Made by a program: the position numbers and the translations under genes | The notes under the pieces: generated by a model | What the model was told of the DNA's origin: nothing | Seen by the model: the letters and a program-made list of their open reading frames with translations, nothing else | The model's database searches: none | Source of the DNA: Rhizobiaceae bacterium | GTDB taxonomy: Bacteria > Pseudomonadota > Alphaproteobacteria > Rhizobiales > Rhizobiaceae | Assembly (NCBI GenBank): GCA_019635715.1 | Contig: JAHBYY010000016.1 | Coordinates: 1 to 64,000, forward strand | Length of the DNA: 64,000 nt | Direction: 5' to 3' | Shown: positions 1-8,524 of the stretch, in pieces | Numbering within the stretch: position 1 is the first letter of the stretch | Layout of the letters: every line of letters starts with the position of its first letter

Positions 1-121
1 GTTAAGCTGTCGCGGTTGTCTGGCCCCGATGGACGTTCGCCCCGGCAAGGCACCACAAAGTGGCGGAGGGTGCGCAGGTCCGGTGTGATGGTCCACCGGA
101 GCCGATGGGCTGCGACGTGCT

Positions 122-841
122 TCAGGCGAAGCGGAAGGTCCAGCCGGCGGCGCCGAAGTCGAGCGGCCCGGTCCCGACGCCGGTCTTCAGCAGCGCCAGA
201 TGGATGCTGAGCTCGAAGATGTTCGGATCGCGCGGGCCGACCAGGCTGAGCGTGCCGTTCTCCTTGAGATCCCAGCCCCATAGCTGATGCGCCCAGATCG
301 TCACGCGCTTCTCGGTCACCACCGCCAGCGAGACGATGCCGCGCCAGTTGGTGTCGCCCTTGCCGGAGCCCGGCGGCGGCCGCTGCGAGAAGTCGAAGAA
401 CCTGCGCCGCCGTTCCGGGTCGGACTTGATCTCGGGCGCGGTGAAGTAGAAGGGCAGGTCGTCGTCGGGTGTGCAGGCGTCGACGCAGAACGGACTGGGG
501 TTCGGACCGATCGGCTGGTTGCCGCGGAACACCGTCTGGACGAAGCTCAGCCGCTTGCCCAACTCGCCGTCGCGGATGACCGTCATCTTGGCGCCCTTCG
601 ACATGCTGGCGCCGCTGCCGGTCGTCCCGGCGATCAGCGTGGTGGTCGTCACGTCCCATGGGATGGGCACGAAGATCTCGTCTCCCGGAACGCAGAGTTC
701 GGGCTTCTTGCGCTTGGCGACGAGCGCCGCGTTCTTCGGGTCCTTCCAGATCTTTTCCCAGTCCTTGCCCTTGTAGGCATAGGCTTCCGCCAGGGCCCAG
801 AGCGTATCGCCGCGCTGGATCTTCAAATCTTCGTAGAACAT
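122..841 (-). CDS. LysM-domain protein at the end of the T6SS operon
   Basis: A 239-aa protein without a signal peptide. Residues about 7-60 form a LysM-like module with a GDTLWALA start and a PGDEIFVPIP end, the pattern used to bind peptidoglycan and also seen in baseplate proteins of contractile injection machines. The remaining ~170 residues match nothing I recognise; two cysteines near mid-protein (FCVDACTPDD) are notable. The start at 841 is preferred over an in-frame ATG at 883 because GAGG lies 7 nt upstream and the LysM module begins at once. It follows a small exported protein gene by 22 nt and is the last gene of the minus-strand T6SS operon seen here. It could be a baseplate or spike accessory, or a cell-wall-targeted effector. 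The LysM call is firm, the role is inference. Confidence 0.75.
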   Translation of the reverse strand: MFYEDLKIQRGDTLWALAEAYAYKGKDWEKIWKDPKNAALVAKRKKPELCVPGDEIFVPIPWDVTTTTLIAGTTGSGASMSKGAKMTVIRDGELGKRLSFVQTVFRGNQPIGPNPSPFCVDACTPDDDLPFYFTAPEIKSDPERRRRFFDFSQRPPPGSGKGDTNWRGIVSLAVVTEKRVTIWAHQLWGWDLKENGTLSLVGPRDPNIFELSIHLALLKTGVGTGPLDFGAAGWTFRFA

Positions 842-863
842 GGCACCCTCGCCTGACCGCCGG

Positions 864-1253
864 TCAGTCTTCGCCCAGGACATGCACCGCGCCGGTCGAC
901 AGGTCGACTTCGACAGTGCGGCTCTTGCCGACCACGACGGTGGCGAAGCCGGGCTTGTTCGTTTCGACCAGCCGGATCACCGGAAACCCCGTCGACGGCT
1001 TGCCGGCCGCCTCGATGATGTCGACGGCCCACAGGGGCTTGCCGGCCCTTTCCGCCGACAGCACGGTTCCGTTCGGCTCGACGCTGAGCGTGATGCCGGA
1101 GGCGGCGTCGGTCGCCGACAGCACGGCGTCCGAGTAGGGTCCGAGCGAAGCATGCTCGCCTGCGTTGGAATTCGCCACGGCCAAACCTCCTATCCCGCCG
1201 ATGCCCGCTGCCAACGGCAGGGCAATCGCGGCAATCGCGCGCCAGCGTCTCAT
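864..1253 (-). CDS. Small exported hypothetical protein in the T6SS operon
   Basis: A 129-aa protein. The first ~27 residues look like a Sec signal peptide: two Arg, a hydrophobic Ala/Leu/Gly-rich stretch, then a possible cleavage after AVA. The mature part is about 100 residues, beta-rich and without cysteine, and is probably periplasmic. I recognise no family. It lies 34 nt downstream of tssH and 22 nt upstream of the LysM gene, so it is co-transcribed with T6SS genes. A small periplasmic protein beside a possible cell-wall-binding protein could be an immunity protein, but an assembly or regulatory role is equally possible. Confidence 0.7.
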   Translation of the reverse strand: MRRWRAIAAIALPLAAGIGGIGGLAVANSNAGEHASLGPYSDAVLSATDAASGITLSVEPNGTVLSAERAGKPLWAVDIIEAAGKPSTGFPVIRLVETNKPGFATVVVGKSRTVEVDLSTGAVHVLGED

Positions 1254-1287
1254 TCCGATCGGCTCCCTGCGCCGTGGCGCGGCCCGG

Positions 1288-3972
1288 TCAGGCGACTTCG
1301 TAGTCGAAGGCGCCGTCCTTCACGTCGACCCTGGCGCTCGACAGCTCCTGCTTGTCCATCGCCCGGTTGAGGATGTGCCGCGACAGCTCCGGAAGCAGCG
1401 TGTTGGTGATGATGTTGTCGATCATCCGCCCGCCGGAATCCGGATCCTTGCACTGCGCCACGATATGTTCGACGACGGCGTCGCTGTAGACGAACGCCGC
1501 ATCGTGGTTTTCCTCGATACGCTTCCTTATCCGCTCCAACTGCAACCGGACGATGCCGCCCAGCATCTGCGAAGACAACGGGAAGTACGGAACGGTTACA
1601 ATGCGGCCGAGCAGGGCGGGCGGGAACACCTGCAGCAGCGACGGCTTCAGCGAGGCGTTCAGCACCTCGGGGTCGGGCCGCGTCTTGCCGTCCTCCGCCA
1701 TCTTCATGATCACCTCGGTGCCGACATTCGAGGTGAGGATGATCAGCGTGTTCTTGAAGTCGATGCGCCGGCCGGTCCCGTCCTCCATCAAGCCCTTGTC
1801 GAACACCTGGAAGAACAGTTCATGCACGTCCGGATGGGCCTTTTCGACCTCGTCGAGCAGCACCACGCTGTACGGGCGGCGGCGCACCGCCTCGGTGAGG
1901 CGTCCGCCTTCGCCGTAGCCGACATAGCCGGGAGGCGCGCCCTTCAGCCCGGAAACCGTGTGGGCCTCCTGGAACTCGGACATGTTGATGGTGATCATGT
2001 TCTGCTCGCCGCCATAGAGCGATTCGGCGAGCGCCAGCGCGGTCTCGGTCTTGCCGACGCCGGACGGCCCGCACAGCATGAACACGCCGATCGGCTTGTT
2101 GGGATTGTCGAGCTTGGCGCGGTTGGTCTCGATGCGCTTGGCGATCATCTTCAGGCCGTGATCCTGGCCGACCACGCGCTTGCCCATGATCTCGGCGAGC
2201 TGCAGGACCGTCTGCAGCTCGTCCTTGACCATCCGGCCGATCGGGATGCCGGTCCAGTCCGCCACCACCGAGGCGACGGCCGCCTCGTCGACATGGGCGT
2301 AGATCATCCGTCCGTCGGGCGCGATCTCGTCGAGTTCGGCGAGCTTGCCGCCCAGATCGGCCTTGGGATCCGCCGTCTCGCTGCCGGCCGCCTCGGCGCC
2401 GGCCTCGGCCGCCTCGGCGCCGGACTCCTTCGACTTGGCAACCGCCGCGCGCAGCGCCATGATCTCGTCGACCAGGCCTTTCTCCCGCGCATGGTCGGCC
2501 TCCAGCGCGGCAAGCCGCTCCTTGGTCGCGGAAATGTCGGCATCCAGCTCGGCGATCCGCTCCTCGTCGGCCGGGCCGAGCTCGCCGTCGCGCTTCCGCG
2601 CCTCGAGTTCGCGCTGCTTGGCCTCGATCGACGCCTTGAGATCGGCGATCGCCGCCGGCGTGGTCGACTGGCTGATCGCGACGCGGGCGCAGGCCGTGTC
2701 GAGCAGGCTGACCGCCTTGTCGGGCAGTTGCCGCGCCGGGATGTAGCGCGCCGAGAACGACACGGCAGCCTGGACAGCCTCGTCGGAGATGCGCACGCCG
2801 TGATGCTTCTCCATCGGCGCCAGGATGCCGCGCAGCATCGTCGTCGCCTTGTCGATCGACGGCTCGCCGACATTGACCGGCTGGAAGCGCCGGGTCAGCG
2901 CCGGGTCCTTCTCGATATACTGGCGGTATTCCGACCAGGTCGTCGCGCCGATGGTGCGCAGCGTGCCGCGCGCCAGCGCCGGCTTGAGCAAATTGGCGGC
3001 GTCGCCGGTGCCGGCCTGCCCGCCGGCGCCGATCAGCGTGTGGACCTCGTCGATGAACAGGATGATCGGCGTCGGCGAGCCCTGCACCTCGTCGATCACC
3101 GACCGCAGCCGCTGCTCGAATTCGCCCTTCATCGAGGCGCCGGCCTGCATCAGGCCGATATCCAGCGCGCAGAGCCGCACGCCCTTCAACTGCGGCGGCA
3201 CGTCGCCGTCGGCCAGCCGCTGGGCGAAGCCTTCGACCACCGCGGTCTTGCCGACGCCCGCCTCGCCGGTGAGGATCGGGTTGTTCTGCCGGCGCCGCAT
3301 CAGCACGTCGATGATCTGCCGGATCTCGTCGTCGCGCCCGACCACCGGGTCCATCTTGCCGGCCGCCGCCTGTGCCGTCATGTCGACCGAGAAGCGGTCG
3401 AGCGCCGTGGTGCCGCGCGACGCCTCGCCGCCCTCGGCCGGTGCGCCGGCGGCCCGCGCCGTCAGCCCCGACCCGTCCATCGGGCGCATGTTCTCCTCGT
3501 CCGACTGGTTCCAGACGCGGCGCGCCTCGGCCATCACCATCTCGGCGTTGAGGGCCGAAAACTGTTTCGACAGCGATTGCAGCGCCCGCCGCAGCTCGGG
3601 AGACTTCAGCGCCGCGACCAGCAGGTGTCCGGTCCGGATCTGCGTCTCGCCGAAGAACAGCGTCGCATAGTGCCAGCCGCGGTCGAGCACGTCGGTGATC
3701 TGCGTGGCGATCCCCGGCATCTCCGTCTCGTTCTTGCGGAAGCCCGCGATCGCCTCGGCAAGATCCTTGGCCAGCCTGGCCCGGTCGAGCTTGTAATGGT
3801 CGGCCGTCAGCGCGATGTCGCTGCGGTCCTGCGCCAGGATGTGGTGCAGCCAGTGCGCCAGTTCGACGTTGCGGTTGCCGGCGCCCTTGGCCTGCCGCAG
3901 CGCCTGCATGAACGCGTCGTAGCCGAGGCGGTTCAGCTTGCCGGTTACCGTTTCGAGACTGATATCGCTCAC
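1288..3972 (-). CDS. tssH: T6SS sheath-disassembly ATPase TssH (ClpV)
   Basis: An 894-aa AAA+ unfoldase of the ClpB/ClpV class, the usual size for ClpV. It recycles the contracted TssB/TssC sheath in the cytoplasm. An N-terminal Clp repeat domain covers about residues 1-160. The first AAA module has Walker A GEAGVGKT (236-243) and Walker B LFIDE near 305. A coiled middle segment follows (about 420-540), then a second module with GPSGVGKT and LLDEVEKAHPDV. The second module and the ATP sites are intact. It lies 27 nt downstream of tssG in the same direction. ClpB is the alternative, but the T6SS context and N-terminal region favour ClpV. Confidence 0.95.
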   Translation of the reverse strand: MSDISLETVTGKLNRLGYDAFMQALRQAKGAGNRNVELAHWLHHILAQDRSDIALTADHYKLDRARLAKDLAEAIAGFRKNETEMPGIATQITDVLDRGWHYATLFFGETQIRTGHLLVAALKSPELRRALQSLSKQFSALNAEMVMAEARRVWNQSDEENMRPMDGSGLTARAAGAPAEGGEASRGTTALDRFSVDMTAQAAAGKMDPVVGRDDEIRQIIDVLMRRRQNNPILTGEAGVGKTAVVEGFAQRLADGDVPPQLKGVRLCALDIGLMQAGASMKGEFEQRLRSVIDEVQGSPTPIILFIDEVHTLIGAGGQAGTGDAANLLKPALARGTLRTIGATTWSEYRQYIEKDPALTRRFQPVNVGEPSIDKATTMLRGILAPMEKHHGVRISDEAVQAAVSFSARYIPARQLPDKAVSLLDTACARVAISQSTTPAAIADLKASIEAKQRELEARKRDGELGPADEERIAELDADISATKERLAALEADHAREKGLVDEIMALRAAVAKSKESGAEAAEAGAEAAGSETADPKADLGGKLAELDEIAPDGRMIYAHVDEAAVASVVADWTGIPIGRMVKDELQTVLQLAEIMGKRVVGQDHGLKMIAKRIETNRAKLDNPNKPIGVFMLCGPSGVGKTETALALAESLYGGEQNMITINMSEFQEAHTVSGLKGAPPGYVGYGEGGRLTEAVRRRPYSVVLLDEVEKAHPDVHELFFQVFDKGLMEDGTGRRIDFKNTLIILTSNVGTEVIMKMAEDGKTRPDPEVLNASLKPSLLQVFPPALLGRIVTVPYFPLSSQMLGGIVRLQLERIRKRIEENHDAAFVYSDAVVEHIVAQCKDPDSGGRMIDNIITNTLLPELSRHILNRAMDKQELSSARVDVKDGAFDYEVA

Positions 3973-3999
3973 CGAACCCTCCGCGTGCCTGCCCTGTCG

Positions 4000-5022
4000 T
4001 TATCGTGTCGCCGTGCCGTGCCGGATGCGCCGGCGTTCCATCGGATCGAACCGCGCGTCGCGCAGGATGATTTTTTCGTCGCCGTCCGGCGCCTTGGGAG
4101 CCATCCAGCAGGTCCAGCCGAGTTCGCCAGAGACGCCGAGGCGGGCGGGCGGCGCCAGCCGCGCGTCGAGCCCGAGCTCCACGTCGAAATCGTAGCGGTG
4201 GCCGAGATAGTAGAAGACCAGATCCGCCAGGATGTCGGAAAGGTCGCCGCCCGGCAGGAAGCGCCGGTACTGGTCGAGACTGTCGGCGGTGATGCGGATG
4301 CGGATCTTGTCGTTGATCGAATAGGCGCGCAGCCCGAGCGCCGCTTCGACGCCCAGGCCGGAATGCCGCGCACCGAGCGCCATCTGGTCGCTCGGTTCGA
4401 ACACCAGCCAACTGCCGATCCGCTCGACGACCTCCGCCTCGACCCGCAGCACGTCCTCGACCAGTTGGCGCAGCCGCACCGCGCTCTTGATCCGCGATCC
4501 GGTCAGTCCCGCCAGCGACACCTTGGCGATGTCGGGGACATGGTCGCGGTCGCGATAGGCATCGGTCCCTGCACCGGTGAAGGAACCCAGATAGTCGAAG
4601 AAGCGGTCCTGCCGCGGCCGGTCGGCCTGGGCGATCGGCCGCGCATCGGCCCAGGCGCGGAAGAACAGTTGCAGGAAGCGGTTCGAGATGATGTCGGTGA
4701 AATGGACGAAGGAGTCGTCGCGCTGGCTGCTCCAGTTCTGCGCCTCCACCGTGGTCGACAGCGGCAGCGCGCCCTGCGGCCCGAAATAGCCGAGGAAGCG
4801 CGTCCGCACCTTCGGCACGCCGGACGGCGTGTCGGCATAGCCGGTAAGGTTCGACGCCGGAAATTCGAGGAACGGATCCTGGCCGAGGCTGACGATCTCC
4901 TCGGCCAGCACGCCGTTCTTGCCGATCCGCGGCTTGTCGGGGCTGGTGCGCTCGAATTCGCGCATCACCGCGAAGAAATCGAACAGAACCGGCTCGCTGC
5001 GCAATTCGTCGCGATAGGTCAT
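4000..5022 (-). CDS. tssG: T6SS baseplate protein TssG
   Basis: A 340-aa protein of the TssG/VasB (DUF1305) family, of typical length. It opens with the family's N-terminal pattern (FDFFAVMREFER) and has the internal FLGYFGPQGALP element with the following helix. TssG forms the baseplate wedge with TssE, TssF and TssK. Its gene follows tssF but is separated from it by 319 nt of palindromic repeat DNA, unusual inside a tss operon where the two normally touch. tssH begins 27 nt downstream. No strong Shine-Dalgarno is visible before the ATG; the start is chosen from family length. Confidence 0.93.
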   Translation of the reverse strand: MTYRDELRSEPVLFDFFAVMREFERTSPDKPRIGKNGVLAEEIVSLGQDPFLEFPASNLTGYADTPSGVPKVRTRFLGYFGPQGALPLSTTVEAQNWSSQRDDSFVHFTDIISNRFLQLFFRAWADARPIAQADRPRQDRFFDYLGSFTGAGTDAYRDRDHVPDIAKVSLAGLTGSRIKSAVRLRQLVEDVLRVEAEVVERIGSWLVFEPSDQMALGARHSGLGVEAALGLRAYSINDKIRIRITADSLDQYRRFLPGGDLSDILADLVFYYLGHRYDFDVELGLDARLAPPARLGVSGELGWTCWMAPKAPDGDEKIILRDARFDPMERRRIRHGTATR

Positions 5023-5063
5023 GGCGAGCGGTCCGCCAGGCTAGATCGCGTGAAATCAGGGCA

Positions 5064-5335
5064 GCCGCCGATCGAGCACCCCCCAACCCTTTCAGGGCGA
5101 GCCACCGGTCTCGCCCGTCCTTCGGACCCCCACAAGGGGGAGGGGAACTGGCCCGCAGCCTCGTTGAACGCAAGTCGTCGCGCAATTTGACGGGCAAAGC
5201 GTCGCAAAGTCTCCCTCCCCCTTGCGGGGAGGGGTAGGGGTGCGCAGTCGCGGACCTGCGAACCTGTCGCCCTATGCGAAGGCCCTGCCCACAAGGGTGA
5301 GGGGTCAGGGGCGGGGGTGAATTCACAAGATACCG
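5064..5335. repeat. Palindromic intergenic mosaic element between tssF and tssG
   Basis: This 319-nt gap carries no gene. It holds several C-rich/G-rich inverted segments: a CCCCCACAAGGGGGAGGGG block near 5128-5147, an opposing CCCTCCCCCTTGCGGGG block near 5213-5231, and a third hairpin near 5285-5315. The middle block is shared with the element at 25661-25760. It resembles the intergenic mosaic palindromes common in rhizobial genomes. If transcribed it would put strong RNA structure between tssF and tssG. Confidence 0.7.
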
Positions 5336-5341
5336 ACCGGA

Positions 5342-7294
5342 TCACAGCACGCCTCCCGTGCCCGAGCGCGGCGGCCAGCGCTTGACGACGCCGCGCTGCG
5401 CCGACTCGATGACGGTCTCCGTGAAGCTGTTGATCGAGGTGTATTCGGCGAAGAACCGGTCCAGTACCGCGCCGAGCAGCATGATGCCGTTGCCCTCGAA
5501 GGCGCGCTCGTCGAACCTGACGGTGATCTCGACGCCGCGCGCCGCGTTGAAGCCGTTCGCCTGGCGCAGCCGGCGGGTGATCGCCCGGCTCGACACGCCG
5601 ACCACGCCACGAATGCGCCGCTCGGTGACCACGTCCGAGAAATCGGCGAACAGGCCGAGCAGTTCGCGCAGGCCGGCGGCGCGGTCCTGCGGGCTGCGGT
5701 CGACCAGACCGAGATGGTTGAGCGACAGGATGTTGATCAGCTTCCAGGCGATCGTGCCGGGCGTCGCGCCGGAGCGCTGCCGCCGTTCGGCCGTGACGAC
5801 GGATTCTTTCGGCGCGGTCGGGCCGGCGAGGCAGATCAGCGGGATGGAGGTGTCGTCCGCGAGGAAGAAGTCGGTGCCGGCCTCGCCGACCGGCAACTGC
5901 TCGGTCAGGTGGCGGTTGGACGCCAGCGCCCGCACGCTGAGCTCGCGCACCCGCTCCGCGTCGTCGATTCCCGCCGGCTCCTTCAGCGACAGGAATGTCT
6001 CGGAGCCGACATAGTTGCTGCGCATGCCGATGCGCTCTTCCTGCACCGTCTCGCGGCGCGGCAGCTTGCGGGTCGTGTAGAACAGTGCATCGCGCAGCGG
6101 TGTGTTGTCGGTGGGCAGGCTGTAGAGCGGGAAGACGCGCACCTTGTCGCTGCGCCCGCTGTAATGGGCGAACACGTCGATCACGCGGTGCACCTCGTAG
6201 TCGAGCCAGCGGCTGCGATCCGCGACCACGTGATGCTCCGCCTCGTTGCGGCGCACCGGCACGCGGCTGCACTGCATCTCGAACAGATTGGCAGCCGCGG
6301 CCGCATAGAGCGAGAAGGAGCGCGGCTGCACGACCGAGGCCAGGCGCGGGATCGAGGCGTCGAATTCGAACAGCAGGTCGAAGGCGGGCGCGTCGACCCT
6401 GGCCAGCAGCTTCCGGAGCTTTTCGAGACGGAAGCCCGTATAGCGCGCCGGGAAGGCGAAGAAGTCGCGCAGCAGCGAGAAGCCGGAAAAGACGCGGCCA
6501 TTCTCGCCGAGCAGCGACGCGCCCTCCTCGAAGCCCATCTGGGCGATCATCTCCGGCGGTGTCGCGACGAAATGGGGATCGCCGAACGCGTCGAGATAGC
6601 GCAGCGTCACGCGCCGGCAGTTGGCGAAGATCTGCTCGTAGAGAGCGACCGAATCGACTTCCGTGCCGACCAGCGCGACCGGCAGCGACTCGATCTGCAG
6701 TTCGCTGACCGGAGCCCCTGGAGGCGTCACGCCGGGCTTGTCGTCGGCAAGCTTGCTGGTGCGGCGGCGGAACGACAGGCGCATGCCGGCTGCCACGCCG
6801 GGCAGGATTTCGAGGCCGAGCGCCTGCAACGGGGTGGGCGCCGCGAAATACTGCGCCGCTTCGAGGTGAAGCGGCCAGATCGTCAGCTCGCTGCACAGCC
6901 GGAACCGGCAGGACACACGCCGCTGCTGCTCGACATAGACGGCATCGACATAGGAGCCGGCGTCGAAGCGCACGCCCTTCTTCAGGTTCGGATCGTCGAA
7001 AGCCGGCGCAGCTTCGATGAGCGCCGCCGAAGGAACCGGCGACAGATAGTCCGGCAGGATCTGGTCCAGCAGGGACGAGGTGAACTCGAAGAACTCGCTG
7101 TTCAGCTTGAGCTGGACGCGCGCCGCCATGAACGCGGCGCCCTCCAGCAGCCCGGCGATGCCGGGATCCATCTTGTCCTCGATGAGGCCGCCGAGACGGC
7201 GGGCCACTCCGGGATACTCCTCGGCGAACTGCCGCGACTTCTCGTAGAGCTGCTTCAGCTCGAGCTGGTAAAGTTCGAGGAAGTCGCGGTTCAT
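5342..7294 (-). CDS. tssF: T6SS baseplate protein TssF
   Basis: A 650-aa protein of the TssF/ImpG (DUF879) family. It starts with the family hallmark MNRDFLELYQLEL and keeps the LIEDKMDPGIAGLLEGAAFMAAR and LPDYLSPVPS regions. TssF is the large wedge subunit of the baseplate. The ATG at 7294 overlaps the tssE stop by 4 nt (ATGA), so the two are translationally coupled. An open frame continues upstream to 7891 in the tssE coding region, but this is not coding. The C-terminal region near 480-560 has the YELLRLF-like replacement WKLINILSLNHLGL typical of the family. Confidence 0.95.
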   Translation of the reverse strand: MNRDFLELYQLELKQLYEKSRQFAEEYPGVARRLGGLIEDKMDPGIAGLLEGAAFMAARVQLKLNSEFFEFTSSLLDQILPDYLSPVPSAALIEAAPAFDDPNLKKGVRFDAGSYVDAVYVEQQRRVSCRFRLCSELTIWPLHLEAAQYFAAPTPLQALGLEILPGVAAGMRLSFRRRTSKLADDKPGVTPPGAPVSELQIESLPVALVGTEVDSVALYEQIFANCRRVTLRYLDAFGDPHFVATPPEMIAQMGFEEGASLLGENGRVFSGFSLLRDFFAFPARYTGFRLEKLRKLLARVDAPAFDLLFEFDASIPRLASVVQPRSFSLYAAAAANLFEMQCSRVPVRRNEAEHHVVADRSRWLDYEVHRVIDVFAHYSGRSDKVRVFPLYSLPTDNTPLRDALFYTTRKLPRRETVQEERIGMRSNYVGSETFLSLKEPAGIDDAERVRELSVRALASNRHLTEQLPVGEAGTDFFLADDTSIPLICLAGPTAPKESVVTAERRQRSGATPGTIAWKLINILSLNHLGLVDRSPQDRAAGLRELLGLFADFSDVVTERRIRGVVGVSSRAITRRLRQANGFNAARGVEITVRFDERAFEGNGIMLLGAVLDRFFAEYTSINSFTETVIESAQRGVVKRWPPRSGTGGVL

Positions 7295-7845
7295 GCGCTG
7301 AGCGGCAGGCGGGTCAGGTTGACCTTGCCCGAACTGATCTCGAGTTCGGCGACGAAATCCACCGCGATGTCGACCGGCGCGCAGAACATCTCGCACGACA
7401 CCGAAAACTGGACGCGCTGGTCGACCTCGTTGATCCGCAGCGTCTTCTCGACGACGATGCTGTCCGAAATGATGCGCGGCTCGAAATCCATCAGCGCGCG
7501 CAGGATGCGGTCGCGGATGGCGTCGACGCCGACCTCCTCGCTGGTCAGGTGCGTGATGTCGGGCAGTCCGTAGTTGATGATCGAACCGCGCACATAGCCG
7601 AGCCGGTCGATCTCGACCGCCGATTCGAAGTTGATCGTGTTCAGCAGCGAGACGAGGTCGGTCGAAAGATCGCGCTTCAGGGCGACCTCGTCGCCGCGGC
7701 GCTGACGCGACCCCCGCCCCTCGATCACCCGCTCGCCGTCGACGACGCGCACCGGCATGTCCTTGGCGTCGCGGGCATCGAACGCATCCCTGAACGCCGC
7801 CATGAACGGTGCCTGATACTGGGCGTTGTCCTTCGGTCTTCGCAT
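7291..7845 (-). CDS. tssE: T6SS baseplate protein TssE (gp25-like)
   Basis: A 184-aa protein of the gp25/TssE lysozyme-like family, at the usual size. It contains the conserved DLSTDLVSLLNTINF, the YGLPDIT turn and the EPRIISDSIVV C-terminal pattern, homologous to phage T4 gp25. It helps nucleate sheath assembly on the baseplate. The gene lies 107 nt downstream of hcp, with a strong hairpin in between, and overlaps tssF by 4 nt. Confidence 0.93.
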   Translation of the reverse strand: MRRPKDNAQYQAPFMAAFRDAFDARDAKDMPVRVVDGERVIEGRGSRQRRGDEVALKRDLSTDLVSLLNTINFESAVEIDRLGYVRGSIINYGLPDITHLTSEEVGVDAIRDRILRALMDFEPRIISDSIVVEKTLRINEVDQRVQFSVSCEMFCAPVDIAVDFVAELEISSGKVNLTRLPLSA

Positions 7846-7880
7846 TGCACGCCTTGTTCGTCATGCGGCCGGAAACGGAA

Positions 7881-7902
7881 CTGCCGGCCAAGGGGCCGGC
7901 AG
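7881..7902 (-). promoter_or_regulatory. Strong RNA hairpin between hcp and tssE
   Basis: A perfect 9-bp GC-rich inverted repeat, CTGCCGGCC and GGCCGGCAG, around an AAGG loop. It lies about 50 nt past the hcp stop on the transcribed strand. There is no clear U-run after it, so it is more likely a 3' mRNA stabiliser or partial attenuator than a full terminator. Such a structure would fit the need for far more Hcp than baseplate protein. Confidence 0.5.
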
Positions 7903-7952
7903 CGTGGAGAACCCGCGGCCCGGCTCATCATCCGGACAGCTCGTTTCTGAAC

Positions 7953-8435
7953 TCAGCCCTCGGCGTTCTTCGCCAGATCGTAGGTGAAGTCGTCCGATGT
8001 CTCCAGGCCGCCCGACTTTGACTGCTGGTTGTATTTCTGGGTGAACTTCTTGAAGTTCAGCGTGACGTTCTCGGTGGTGCGGTCCTCGCCGCCGCTGCCG
8101 CCGGTCGAGACGCTGGTGACGATCACGTCTTCCATCTTGATCTCGAGGTAGATGAACGGCTTGCCGCCGGCCTTGCGCGCCTTGAACTCGACCTTGTCAT
8201 AGTGCTCGCCGGTGCACATCTTGCCCCACAGCTTCGGGCTGACGATGTCGGTGAACTTGGTGAACGAGAAGTCCTGCAGGCTCACCTTGCCGCCGCCCAT
8301 GCCGCCGCCCATCGAGGCGGTGCCGCTCTGCGCGCCGCCGAGCGACCAGGCGAGCACGTCGATCCAGCCTGGAAATTCCTTGTCCTGGCCTTCGCCTTTC
8401 AGCGAGCCGATCTTGATGAACATGTCCTGGGCCAT
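7953..8435 (-). CDS. hcp: T6SS tube protein Hcp (TssD)
   Basis: A 160-aa Hcp-family protein (DUF796), the ring-forming subunit of the inner tube. It has the typical opening MFIKIGSLKGEG and the family's central patterns (QDFSFTKFTDIVSPKLW, then CTGEHYDKVEFKARKAGG). A glycine-rich loop (MGGGMGGGK) near 43-51 fits the variable loop. GGAGA lies 6 nt upstream of the ATG. It sits between tssC and tssE, the order seen in rhizobial T6SS operons, and is the only hcp in the window. Confidence 0.95.
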   Translation of the reverse strand: MAQDMFIKIGSLKGEGQDKEFPGWIDVLAWSLGGAQSGTASMGGGMGGGKVSLQDFSFTKFTDIVSPKLWGKMCTGEHYDKVEFKARKAGGKPFIYLEIKMEDVIVTSVSTGGSGGEDRTTENVTLNFKKFTQKYNQQSKSGGLETSDDFTYDLAKNAEG

Positions 8436-8524
8436 TGAGATTCTCCATCGTTGGGGGCCGAGCCATCATCGGGCGGCCCCGTTGCTGGTTTATGTCGGCT
8501 GCGATGTCGTTGTGTATCCGCGAC

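Noticed and set aside
1..121. Possible gene at the left edge
   Set aside because: No frame here has recognisable protein features or a start site, and the stretch is too short to judge.
1165..5190. Very long open frame on the plus strand opposite tssH and tssG (over 1300 codons)
   Set aside because: It is antisense to two clear T6SS genes. Its translation is His/Arg/Asp-rich low-complexity sequence typical of GC-rich mirror frames, with no family match.
1820..5326. 1168-codon minus-strand frame overlapping tssG and tssH in another frame
   Set aside because: Arg/Ala/Gly-rich translation without domains; the true genes on the same strand in a different frame are certain.
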